This document shows, in pieces, positions 33,048 to 41,101 of a DNA stretch of 44,989 bases (positions are counted from its first letter, which is position 1; each line of letters begins with the position of its first letter). The translations under genes were made by a program, and so were the position numbers. Source of the stretch: Rhodospirillales bacterium (GTDB taxonomy: Bacteria; Pseudomonadota; Alphaproteobacteria; Acetobacterales; Acetobacteraceae); NCBI GenBank assembly GCA_025359905.1, contig JANYDF010000051.1:1-44989 (forward strand), read 5' to 3'. A model generated the notes under the pieces. The model searched no databases. It saw only the letters and a program-made list of their open reading frames with translations, and had not been told where the DNA came from.

Positions 33048-34943
33048 TCAGGCGCAGCAGCTATGGGCAGACTTGGCAGGCGGGATGTCCAGCGTCGGGT
33101 TGCGGTCGAAGAAACCGTACGGTTGCAGGATGAACCCGCAATGCACGGCAGGCTGCACCGGAAAGTCCTCGGGGCGAGGAATGTGGTTGTGGCCGAAGCT
33201 GTGCCAGACAGTAATCGCCGTATCGGCCACTGGGCGATCCTGTTCGGTCCACGCGGGCAAGCCTTGGCCCGGCGTGCTTTGGTTGACGTAGTCGCCGGCC
33301 GGCCAGCGCTCATCGGCACGGGTCGGCGTCACCCACATGTCGTGCGTCACGAACCCGGCGCGCTGGCCGACTTGCGAGCGCGGATGTGCCGGTGTGCGCA
33401 ATGCGCTGGTCGCCACCAGCCGGTAGGCCGGGTGCTGGCCGAGTGCCGTGCGGCGTTCGCGGTTGACGATCTTCCAGAACCGCATGGCGTTGGCGTCGGT
33501 GCGCCGCCGCGCGGTCTTTTCGGTCAGCAGCGGGGTTTCCACGATGCTCAGCGCATTGAACCACGGGTTTTCCGGCCCCGGCTCGTCGGCCACGGTATCG
33601 ACTTCCGTCACCGTGTTGTTCGGCCCATCGACCGCCATGTCCAGCCGCACGTTGAACACGTGCTGGTGGATGTGGCCAACCACGCCGGGGGCCACCAAAG
33701 TGCCGCGCCCCACCGAGCCATCGGCCATCAAACCGGCGGTGTTGATGATGCCGGTCAGCTTGATGTCGAGTTCGATGGTGCCGTCCAGATAAAGGTTCCA
33801 GTAGAACGCATATTCGTAGTTGCCGACGGTGGCGATGAACGACACCACCAGGCGGCGGTTGCGCCGCACGTCGGTCATTTCGCTGCGGAAGTCGGTGTGC
33901 TTCCACAGAATGCCGGCGTCTTCCTCATGCATGCAGATCGCGTTGGGGATAATCTGCGCGGTGCCGTCGATGCGGTTTACCGCTGCGTCGAAGTAATGAA
34001 TGGTGCCCAGGCAATCGCAGCCGAGTGTCAGGCTGTTGGCCAACACGCCAATGCCATACTCGCCGCAATCGAACGCGTTCTTGCGCGGATGCACCCCGGT
34101 GGGCTGGCCGTACGGCACCACCATTTCGGCCAGCGCGGCGCGCTTGATGATCGGGCGCATCGCTTCGCCGTCGCGGATTTGCAGATCGTACAGCACCAGT
34201 CCTTCGCGCGGCGTGAAGCCGATGCGGAACTTCCAGCCGCACCATTCCACGCCGTAGCCGTCCACTGTGAAGCTGGCCCCTTCCGGCTGCACCACTTCGA
34301 TCGGCTTTAGGCCCTTGCGCCAGGTTTTCTGAAACAGTTCGGCGTAGTTGCTCTCGCCCTTCGGCACCGGCGGGCCGCCGATATCGTCCACCCGCAGCAC
34401 TTCGCCGCGATTGATATCGACCAGCGCGGTGAGCCCTTCGACGGGGTGGGCGTAAAGATTATCGAGCGGCCGGTTGCGTACCCACACGATGCACTGGATC
34501 AGCCGGCGGCCTTCCTCGTCCGGGTGGCCGAACACGCCGCACGACCACGGATCGGCGCACACCAGCGACAGATCGGTGATGCCGCGCTTGGCCAGCGCTG
34601 CGACAAAGTGCGGGTCTTGCTTGGCAAGTTTCTCGGCGAGCAGGAATTCATCGGGCGCGATTCGCGGCTTGGCGCCGGGGCGCGGCACCCACGCGGTCAC
34701 CGCGGAATGGGTGAGCGAAACGGTGGCTTCGAACAGGTCGCCCGTGGCAATGTCGTAGGTGGAGACAAAGGCGCGCCGATCTGCTGGGTCCGCCGGTTCG
34801 TGCAAGACGATTGTTTCGAACCGCATGCCAGCACCGAGATCATGTGCCGCGCGGACGATGTGCGATGCCGCAGCGATTTCACCCGGCGCAAGCGGATCGA
34901 GCGGATGCGTTGTCGCGTGCGCCGGGGTCACCACCGTATCCAT
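33048..34943 (-). CDS. Copper-containing primary-amine oxidase (TPQ)
   Basis: 631 residues. The cofactor site TVGNYEY gives Tyr376 as the residue converted to topaquinone. Copper ligands are His426 and His428 in HIHQHVF and a third His in HNHIPRPED near the C-terminus. The NAICMHEEDAGILWKHTD and YFDAAVNRIDG (catalytic Asp) blocks are conserved. The enzyme oxidises primary amines to aldehyde, ammonia and H2O2. No signal peptide is seen, as in some cytoplasmic bacterial members. Start at ATG 34943; an in-frame ATG 14 codons upstream is less likely. It is first in the amide-transporter run. Confidence 0.95.
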   Translation of the reverse strand: MDTVVTPAHATTHPLDPLAPGEIAAASHIVRAAHDLGAGMRFETIVLHEPADPADRRAFVSTYDIATGDLFEATVSLTHSAVTAWVPRPGAKPRIAPDEFLLAEKLAKQDPHFVAALAKRGITDLSLVCADPWSCGVFGHPDEEGRRLIQCIVWVRNRPLDNLYAHPVEGLTALVDINRGEVLRVDDIGGPPVPKGESNYAELFQKTWRKGLKPIEVVQPEGASFTVDGYGVEWCGWKFRIGFTPREGLVLYDLQIRDGEAMRPIIKRAALAEMVVPYGQPTGVHPRKNAFDCGEYGIGVLANSLTLGCDCLGTIHYFDAAVNRIDGTAQIIPNAICMHEEDAGILWKHTDFRSEMTDVRRNRRLVVSFIATVGNYEYAFYWNLYLDGTIELDIKLTGIINTAGLMADGSVGRGTLVAPGVVGHIHQHVFNVRLDMAVDGPNNTVTEVDTVADEPGPENPWFNALSIVETPLLTEKTARRRTDANAMRFWKIVNRERRTALGQHPAYRLVATSALRTPAHPRSQVGQRAGFVTHDMWVTPTRADERWPAGDYVNQSTPGQGLPAWTEQDRPVADTAITVWHSFGHNHIPRPEDFPVQPAVHCGFILQPYGFFDRNPTLDIPPAKSAHSCCA

Positions 34944-35011
34944 CGAGCAAAAACCCCCACGCAGCCCAACATTGTCGGAAAACAAGTTGTCACGCTAATG
35001 GGCGCGCGCGC

Positions 35012-35031
35012 AATTGGTCAAGCGGCCAATT
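35012..35031. promoter_or_regulatory. Small dyad in the divergent promoter region
   Basis: AATTGG and CCAATT (six bp each, eight bases apart) lie between the divergent amine oxidase and class II aldolase genes, in the AT-richer part of a 199-base gap (34944-35142). A further CCAAT follows at 35037-35041. It may be a regulator site; no promoter could be fixed with confidence. Confidence 0.25.
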
Positions 35032-35142
35032 TCTTTCCAATAAAACCTTTTTTCTGCGCAGATCGCAACGACAGGCCGCCCTTGCAGCGGGGACGCAAGC
35101 TTGCCACGTTCGCGTCCCGTTTCGCCCGGACCGCCCAATCCC

Positions 35143-36147
35143 ATGCTGCCCATCGCGACTGACCCGCAATTTCAATCCCTGCTGCGCTACAGCGCGGTCA
35201 TCGGCGCCGATCCGTCTCTGGTGCAGGCGGCGGGCGGCAATGTGTCGTTGAAGCGCGGCGGCGTGCTGTGGGTGAAGGCCTCCGGCATGTGGCTGGCCCA
35301 TGCGTTGCGGCAGAACATTATGGTGCCAGTCGATCTGGCCGCTCTGCTTGCCGCCGTACAACGCGGGGATGGGGCAGCGGTGGAAAACGCCGCCGCCTTC
35401 GTGATGCCGGGGCTGGACGCCACCGGTCTGCGCCCGTCCATCGAGACCACGCTGCACGCCATGCTGCCGCATCCGGTGGTGGTGCACGTGCATTGCGTGG
35501 AAACCATCGCCTGGGCGGCGCGGCAGGATGCGGCGGCGGTGCTCGCGCCGTTGCTGGACGGTCTGCGCTGGGCGTTCGTGCCCTATGTGCGCCCGGGCGC
35601 GCCGCTGACCTTCGGCATGTTGCAAGTGCTGCGCCCGGACACCGATGTGTTGATCCTGGGCAATCATGGCCTTGTGGTGGGCGGGGCCGACACCGAAGCT
35701 GCCGCCGCACTGCTCGCCGAGGTCAGCCGCCGCCTGTGCCGCCCCCCGCGCGCCGCCCCGCCGCCCGACATCGCCGCCTTGGAACGTGCCGCCGCCGGTA
35801 CTGACTACCGCTTGCCGGAAGACCTGGCCACGCACGCCAGCGCCACCGACCCCCGTGCGCTGGATGTCGCGTTGCGCGGCAGCCTGTATCCGGACCACGT
35901 GATCTTCCTCGGCCCCGGCGTCAGCACCGACCTCGCCAGCGGCCGTGCGCTGGTGCTGTTGCCCGGCGCCGGCGCGCTGCTCAAACGCGACGCCTCGGCC
36001 GGGGCGGCCGCGTTGGCCCGCTGCCTCGCCGATGTGACCGCCCGGCTCGAACCGTCCGAACCCATTGTCGCGCTGACTGCGGCGCAGAACGGCGAGTTGC
36101 TCGGCTGGGACGCGGAAAAATACCGCCAGCAACTGGACCGCACATGA
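35143..36147 (+). CDS. Class II aldolase/adducin domain protein
   Basis: 334 residues. The N-terminal domain resembles the aldolase half of bifunctional rhamnulose-1-phosphate aldolases: GADPSLVQAAGGNVSLK, LWVKASG, and the zinc site His115/His117 (VVHVH) with Glu101 (SIETTLHA) and the later GNHG His near residue 175. A further 120-residue C-terminal part (about 215-334) is typical of the longer members. Start at ATG 35143; the frame is open slightly upstream. The last four bases overlap the kinase gene, giving a kinase/aldolase pair for a ketose, as in rhamnose or ribulose pathways. Confidence 0.85.
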   Translation: MLPIATDPQFQSLLRYSAVIGADPSLVQAAGGNVSLKRGGVLWVKASGMWLAHALRQNIMVPVDLAALLAAVQRGDGAAVENAAAFVMPGLDATGLRPSIETTLHAMLPHPVVVHVHCVETIAWAARQDAAAVLAPLLDGLRWAFVPYVRPGAPLTFGMLQVLRPDTDVLILGNHGLVVGGADTEAAAALLAEVSRRLCRPPRAAPPPDIAALERAAAGTDYRLPEDLATHASATDPRALDVALRGSLYPDHVIFLGPGVSTDLASGRALVLLPGAGALLKRDASAGAAALARCLADVTARLEPSEPIVALTAAQNGELLGWDAEKYRQQLDRT

Positions 36148-37382
36148 CGGGAATTGCCATCGGCATCGACATCGGCACCTCGGGCGTGCGCGCGGCCCTG
36201 GTCGATGCTGGGCGCGCCCCGCTCGCCTGGGGGGCGGCTCGGCTCGACCCGGCGCGGGTGCGCGATCCGCAGACCTGGTGGGACGCGATTGCCACCGCAC
36301 TCGACGCGCTGCGCGCCACCGCCGATCTGTCCGGCGTGCGGGCCATCGCCATCGATGGCACCTCCGGCACCGTGCTGCCGATCGACGCGGCGGGCCGCCC
36401 GCTCGGCCCGGCCAGCATGTATAACGACCGCGCCGAGGCGGCGGAGGTGGCGCAGGTCGCCGCCATCGCGCCCGATTGGAGTGCCGCGCGCGGCGCCACC
36501 TCGCCGCTGGCCAAGCTTCTGGCGTTGCAGGCCACGCCCGGCATCGCCCGGCTGCTGCATCAAGCCGACTGGGCGCTGGGCCGCATGTGCGGGCGGTTCG
36601 ATGTGACCGATGAAAACAACGCGCTGAAAACTGGCTACGACCCGATGGCGCGGCGCTGGCCGGACTGGATCGCGGCGCGGCATCTGCTGCCCGAGGCGCT
36701 GCCGCCCGGCACGCCCGCCGCCCCGTTGCTGCCTGACGTGGCGGACCGCTTCGGCCTGCCGCGCGCCGCCATCATGGTTGCTGGCACCACCGACGGCTGT
36801 GCGGCGTTCCTGGCCACCGGGGCCAGCGAACCGGGCGACGGCGTGAGTTCGCTCGGCTCGACGCTGACCATCAAATTGCTGTCCGCCGTGCCGGTGTTCG
36901 CGCCGCAATTCGGCATCTACAGCCACCGGCTCGGCGACATGTGGCTGCCGGGCGGCGCCTCCAATACCGGCGGCGCGGCGCTGGGACGGCATTTCGACGC
37001 GGCCGCGCTGCAACGCCTGTCCGCCGAGATCGACCCCGCGCAGGACAGCGGCCTCGATTACTACCCGTTGCCCGCGCCCGGTGAGCGCTTCCCCATCGCC
37101 GACCCGGCCATGGCCCCGCGCGAAACCCCGCGCCCGGCCAGCGACGTGCTGTTTCTGCACGGGCTGCTGGAAGGGGTCGCCCGCATCGAGGCCCTGGCAT
37201 ATGGCCGGTTGACCGAGCTCGGCGCGCCGCCGCTGCGCCACTTGCGCACGGTCGGCGGCGGCGCGCGCAACCCGGCCTGGACAGCGCTGCGGGCGCGCTT
37301 ACTTGCGGTGCCGTTGGCCGGCTCCCGCTCGGAGGACGCCGCCGTGGGAACCGCCGGGTTGGCGCTGCAAGGACTGCTATGA
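36144..37382 (+). CDS. FGGY family carbohydrate kinase (ribulokinase/xylulokinase-like)
   Basis: 412 residues, shorter than xylulokinase or ribulokinase (about 480-560). ATP-binding GIDIGTSGVRAALVD at 7-21, IDGTSGTVLPID and the second-domain TVGGGARNPAWTALRARLL identify the family. The compact form resembles the group of short D-ribulose kinases. It overlaps the aldolase upstream and the phosphatase downstream by four bases each, so all three act together. The sugar substrate is unknown. Confidence 0.88.
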   Translation: MTGIAIGIDIGTSGVRAALVDAGRAPLAWGAARLDPARVRDPQTWWDAIATALDALRATADLSGVRAIAIDGTSGTVLPIDAAGRPLGPASMYNDRAEAAEVAQVAAIAPDWSAARGATSPLAKLLALQATPGIARLLHQADWALGRMCGRFDVTDENNALKTGYDPMARRWPDWIAARHLLPEALPPGTPAAPLLPDVADRFGLPRAAIMVAGTTDGCAAFLATGASEPGDGVSSLGSTLTIKLLSAVPVFAPQFGIYSHRLGDMWLPGGASNTGGAALGRHFDAAALQRLSAEIDPAQDSGLDYYPLPAPGERFPIADPAMAPRETPRPASDVLFLHGLLEGVARIEALAYGRLTELGAPPLRHLRTVGGGARNPAWTALRARLLAVPLAGSRSEDAAVGTAGLALQGLL

Positions 37383-38209
37383 TCGAACTGCCCAACGCGG
37401 CGGCTTTGCTGGACCGGTACGACGCCTTCCTGATCGACCAGTTCGGCACCTTGCACGACGGCATCACGCTGTATCCCGGCGCGCTGGCCGGGTTGCTGGC
37501 GTTGCGCGCGGCGGGCAAGCAGGTGGCGCTGCTGTCCAACTCCGGCCGCCGGGCGGCCCCCAACGTCGCCCGGCTGACCCGCATGGGCATTCCGCCCGAC
37601 GCGTACGGCGCGTTCATCACCTCCGCCGAAGCCGCCGCCGCGCTGCTGGCGCGCGGCGAGATCGCGGCGGCCAGAGGGGCGCGCGCCTGTTTCGCGCTGG
37701 AACGCTACGGCGATGGCTCGCTGCTGCCGAGCCTTGGGCTGGAGGTCGCCAGCGCGGAGCGCGCCGATCTGTTGCTGATCTCCGGCAGCGAGGCCGACAG
37801 CCGGCCGATGGCGTATTACACCGGCATCCTGGCTCCGCTGGCCCAGCGCGGCGTGCCCGGCATCTGCATCAGCCCGGACCGCATCATGCTGACGCCCGCC
37901 GGGCACGTGTTCGGCGCCGGCCAAATCGCCGAGGCGTACGAGGCAATGGGCGGTCACGTCACCTGGATCGGCAAGCCATACCCGGCGATTTTCCATGCGG
38001 CGCTGACCGCGCTGGGCAACCCCGATCCGGCGCGGGTGGCGGTGATCGGCGATTCGGTTGAACACGACATCGCCGGCGCGCACACGGCAGGCTGCGCCGG
38101 CTGGCTGCTGCGCGACGGCATCATCGCCGGCTGGGATAACGCGGCGATTGCCGAAGAATGCGCGCGGGTGGGCGCGACGCCGGCGGGGATGCTGACCGCT
38201 TTGGGGTAG
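37379..38209 (+). CDS. HAD superfamily class IIA hydrolase
   Basis: 276 residues. The nucleophile Asp20 is in IDQFGTLHDG; the +2 position is Phe rather than the usual Asp acid/base, as in the TIGR01459-like group. SNSGRR is motif II, GKPYPAIFHA the Lys motif III, and VIGDSVEHDIAGA the metal motif IV. The group hydrolyses small sugar or nucleotide phosphates. It closes the aldolase-kinase-phosphatase trio, perhaps releasing or detoxifying a sugar phosphate. Confidence 0.88.
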   Translation: MIELPNAAALLDRYDAFLIDQFGTLHDGITLYPGALAGLLALRAAGKQVALLSNSGRRAAPNVARLTRMGIPPDAYGAFITSAEAAAALLARGEIAAARGARACFALERYGDGSLLPSLGLEVASAERADLLLISGSEADSRPMAYYTGILAPLAQRGVPGICISPDRIMLTPAGHVFGAGQIAEAYEAMGGHVTWIGKPYPAIFHAALTALGNPDPARVAVIGDSVEHDIAGAHTAGCAGWLLRDGIIAGWDNAAIAEECARVGATPAGMLTALG

Positions 38210-38237
38210 GCCGGTCATGCCCCCCTAGCGCCACGCT

Positions 38238-38257
38238 GATAGAACATCCATTCTATC
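38238..38257. promoter_or_regulatory. Operator-like palindrome upstream of rpiR2
   Basis: GATAGAA-CATCCA-TTCTATC is a perfect seven-bp dyad with a six-base centre, 24 bases before the regulator ATG. Its core AGAAC-N4-ATTCT is repeated just upstream of iolC (39126-39139). The AGAA-N6-TTCT spacing resembles the GGAA-N6-TTCC motif I recall for the Caulobacter inositol regulator IolR, also an RpiR protein. I infer autoregulation. Confidence 0.6.
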
Positions 38258-38280
38258 GCGCCGAACAGGAACGACCGAAC

Positions 38281-39141
38281 ATGCCGTCCGGGGACGCCCC
38301 GCCGCAGGACTTTGCCGCGCTCCGCGCGCTGATCGCGCGCCGCCGCGATGCGTTGCCCAAGCGCCTCGCCCAGATTGCCGATTTCGCGCTGCGCCAGCCG
38401 CAGGACATCGCGTTCCGCACCGTGGCCGAGATTGCCGCCCAAGCCGGGGTGCCGCCTTCCGCCCTGGTGCGCTTTGCCCAGGCGCTCGGCTTCAGCGGGT
38501 TTTCCGATTTGCAGGCCGTGTTCCGCGCCCATGCGCGCGACCGCTGGCCGGATTACGACGTGCGGCTGGAGGCGATGCGCGACGGCCCGGCCGCCGAGGG
38601 GCCGGCGGCGTTGCTCAGCGGTTTTGCCGAGGCCGGGCGGCAGTCGCTCGACCGGTTGGGCGCCGCGCTGGAGGGCCCCGCACTTGGCCAGGCGGTGCAT
38701 CTTCTGGCGCAAGCCGACAGCATCTGCCTCGCCGCCTCGCGCCGCGCCTACCCGATAGCCGCTTACCTCGCCTACGCGCTGCGCCGGTTGCACACGCGCT
38801 GCGAACTGGCCGATCACGCGGGCGGCCTCGCCCCGGAACAGGTGGCGCTGCTGACCCCGCGCGACGCGCTGCTGGCGATCAGTTTCACCCCGTATGCGCC
38901 CGCCACCATCGAATTGGCGGCCAGCGCGCAGCGGCGCGGGGTGCCGGTGGTGGCGGTCACTGACTCGGCGTTCTCGCCGTTGACGCAATTGGCGGCGGTG
39001 TGGCTGGAAGTGGCCGAGGCCGATCATCTGGGTTTCCGCTCGCTGGCCGCCAGTTTCGCGCTGGCCAGCACGCTGGCGGTGGCGGTGGCGCAGGAACGGC
39101 GGCGGCGGGGCGGTCACGGCGGAATAGAACAAAAATTCTGA
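38281..39141 (+). CDS. MurR/RpiR family regulator (second), probable iol regulator
   Basis: 286 residues. HTH_6 domain at about 10-85 (VAEIAAQAGVPPSALVRFAQALG, 48-70), SIS domain about 120-260 (ICLAASRRAYPIA, LLAISFTPYAPATIELA, VVAVTDSAFSPL). CAGGA lies upstream of the ATG. It stands immediately upstream of iolC on the same strand, with operator-like boxes before its own gene and before iolC. In Caulobacter and rhizobia the RpiR-type IolR represses iol genes until an inositol intermediate appears; the same role is inferred here. Confidence 0.88.
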   Translation: MPSGDAPPQDFAALRALIARRRDALPKRLAQIADFALRQPQDIAFRTVAEIAAQAGVPPSALVRFAQALGFSGFSDLQAVFRAHARDRWPDYDVRLEAMRDGPAAEGPAALLSGFAEAGRQSLDRLGAALEGPALGQAVHLLAQADSICLAASRRAYPIAAYLAYALRRLHTRCELADHAGGLAPEQVALLTPRDALLAISFTPYAPATIELAASAQRRGVPVVAVTDSAFSPLTQLAAVWLEVAEADHLGFRSLAASFALASTLAVAVAQERRRRGGHGGIEQKF

Positions 39142-39169
39142 ATTGACCGGGATTTAGAATTTCTATACG
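39126..39169 (+). promoter_or_regulatory. iolC promoter with RpiR-type boxes
   Basis: AGAAC-AAAA-ATTCT (39126-39139) overlaps the regulator's stop codon. It is followed by a -35-like TTGACC (39143-39148) and a -10-like element around TATACG (39164-39169). In the spacer sits a perfect 11-bp palindrome TAGAATTTCTA (39155-39165), which reuses the TAGAA/TTCTA halves of the box at a shorter spacing. iolC starts at 39203. Repressor binding here would occlude polymerase. Confidence 0.5.
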
Positions 39170-39202
39170 AAGCCCCGCACGGCAACGGCTGGAACCCACC
39201 CC

Positions 39203-41101
39203 ATGAGCAAGCCCATGTTGGACGTCGTCACCATCGGCCGCTCCTCGGTCGATCTGTATGGCCAGCAAATCGGCGGCCGGCTGGAAGACATGGGCAGCTT
39301 TTCCAAAGCGGTTGGCGGCTGCCCGACCAACATCGCCATCGGCACCGCCCGGCTCGGCCTGAAAAGTGCCGTCATCACCCGCGTCGGCGACGAGCATATG
39401 GGCCGCTTCATCCGTGAGCAGTTGGCGCGCGAAGGTGTCAACGTGGACGGCGTGCACACCGACAAGGAGCGGCTGACCGCGCTGGTGATTCTGGGCGTGC
39501 GCAACGACCACAGCTTCCCGCTGATCTTCTACCGCGACAACTGCGCCGACGCAGCACTGGACGAGAGCGACATCGACGAGGCGTTCATCGCCTCGGCGGC
39601 CGCCATCGTCGTCACCGGCACGCATTTCGCCCGCACCAACACCGCCGCCGCGCAGAGCAAGGCCATCCGCATCGCCAAGGCGCACGGCCGCCGCGTGATC
39701 TTCGACGTCGATTTCCGCCCCAATCTGTGGGGCCTGGCCGGCCACGGCGCCGGTGAGTCGCGCTACGTGCGCTCGGACAGCGTCACCGGACATCTGGCCC
39801 CGTATCTGGCGCAATGCGATCTGATCGTCGGCACCGAGGAGGAATTGCACGCGGCGGGCGGCAGCGAGGACACCTTGCAGACCATCCGCAACATCCGCGC
39901 GCATTCCGCCGCCACCATCGTCTGCAAACGCGGCCCGATGGGCTGCGTGGTGTTTCCCGGCGCGATCCCGGACAGCATCGAGGACGGCATTCGCGGCCCC
40001 GGCTTTCCGGTGGAAGTCTACAACGTGCTCGGCGCGGGCGACGCCTTCATGTCCGGCTTCCTGCGCGGCTGGCTGCGTGGCGAATCACTGGAAACCTGCT
40101 GCACCTTTGCCAATGCCTGCGGCGCCTTCGCGGTCAGCCGCCTGCTGTGCTCGCCGGAAAGCCCGACCTGGACCGAGCTGCAATACTTTCTCGAACACGG
40201 CAGCCCGCATCGCGCGCTGCGCCATGACGAGGCCATCAACCACGTGCATTGGGCCACCACGCGCCGCGCCCAGCCGGGGCAGGTGCTGGCGCTGGCCATC
40301 GACCATCGCCTGCAACTGGAAACCATCGCCGCCGCCGAGAACGCGCCCGCCTCGCGCATCAACCATTTCAAACTGCTCGCGGTGCAGGCCGCCGAACAGG
40401 TCGCGCAAGGCCGCCCCGGTTTCGGCATGTTGCTCGATGGCACTTATGGCCGCGAGGCGCTGTTCCGCGCCGATGAGGCCGGATTCTGGCTGGCCCGCCC
40501 GGTGGAACGGCCCGGCTCGCGCCCGCTGGAATTCGAGAACATGGCCGATCTCGGCTCGCATCTGGCGGAATGGCCAGTGACGCACACGGTGAAGTGCTTG
40601 TGCTTCTATCACCCGGACGATCCGGCGGAGCTGAAGGCGGCGCAGGAGAAAACCCTGCTGCGGCTGGCCGACGCCTGCCGCACCGTGGGCCGCGAATTGC
40701 TGGTGGAAATCATCGCAGGCAAACACGGCAAACTTGGCGACGACACCGTGGCCAGCGTGCTGGCGCGGCTCTACGACATCGGCATCAAGCCGGATTGGTG
40801 GAAGCTGGAAGCGCAGACCGCAGCCGCCTGGACGCGGATCGGCGCTGTTATAGATCATAACGACAAATTCTGCCGTGGCGTGGTGATGCTGGGCCTGGAA
40901 GCGCCAGCAGACGAACTCGCCGCCGCGTTCGCCGCCGCGAAATCTGCTGCCGTGGTCAAGGGCTTTGCCGTGGGCCGCACCATCTTCGCGCAGCCCGCCG
41001 CCGATTGGCTGGGCGGGCGGATCAGCGACGCGCAAGCCGTCGCCGTCATGGCGCATAATTTTGCCGGGCTGGTCTCGGCGTGGGAGCAGGCGCGCGCATG
41101 A
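39203..41101 (+). CDS. iolC: Fused 5-dehydro-2-deoxygluconokinase/phosphogluconate-aldolase-type IolC
   Basis: 632 residues. The N-terminal PfkB kinase (1 to about 325) starts VTIGRSSVDLYGQQIGGRLED and has the catalytic GAGDAFMSGFLRG near 276-288; it phosphorylates 5-dehydro-2-deoxygluconate. The C-terminal DUF2090 domain (about 335-632, LALAIDHRLQLE to VAVMAHNFAGLV) is the IolJ-like half, thought to cleave the phosphorylated product to dihydroxyacetone phosphate and malonate semialdehyde. This fused form is common in alpha- and betaproteobacteria. Its stop overlaps the iolD start by four bases. Confidence 0.96.
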   Translation: MSKPMLDVVTIGRSSVDLYGQQIGGRLEDMGSFSKAVGGCPTNIAIGTARLGLKSAVITRVGDEHMGRFIREQLAREGVNVDGVHTDKERLTALVILGVRNDHSFPLIFYRDNCADAALDESDIDEAFIASAAAIVVTGTHFARTNTAAAQSKAIRIAKAHGRRVIFDVDFRPNLWGLAGHGAGESRYVRSDSVTGHLAPYLAQCDLIVGTEEELHAAGGSEDTLQTIRNIRAHSAATIVCKRGPMGCVVFPGAIPDSIEDGIRGPGFPVEVYNVLGAGDAFMSGFLRGWLRGESLETCCTFANACGAFAVSRLLCSPESPTWTELQYFLEHGSPHRALRHDEAINHVHWATTRRAQPGQVLALAIDHRLQLETIAAAENAPASRINHFKLLAVQAAEQVAQGRPGFGMLLDGTYGREALFRADEAGFWLARPVERPGSRPLEFENMADLGSHLAEWPVTHTVKCLCFYHPDDPAELKAAQEKTLLRLADACRTVGRELLVEIIAGKHGKLGDDTVASVLARLYDIGIKPDWWKLEAQTAAAWTRIGAVIDHNDKFCRGVVMLGLEAPADELAAAFAAAKSAAVVKGFAVGRTIFAQPAADWLGGRISDAQAVAVMAHNFAGLVSAWEQARA

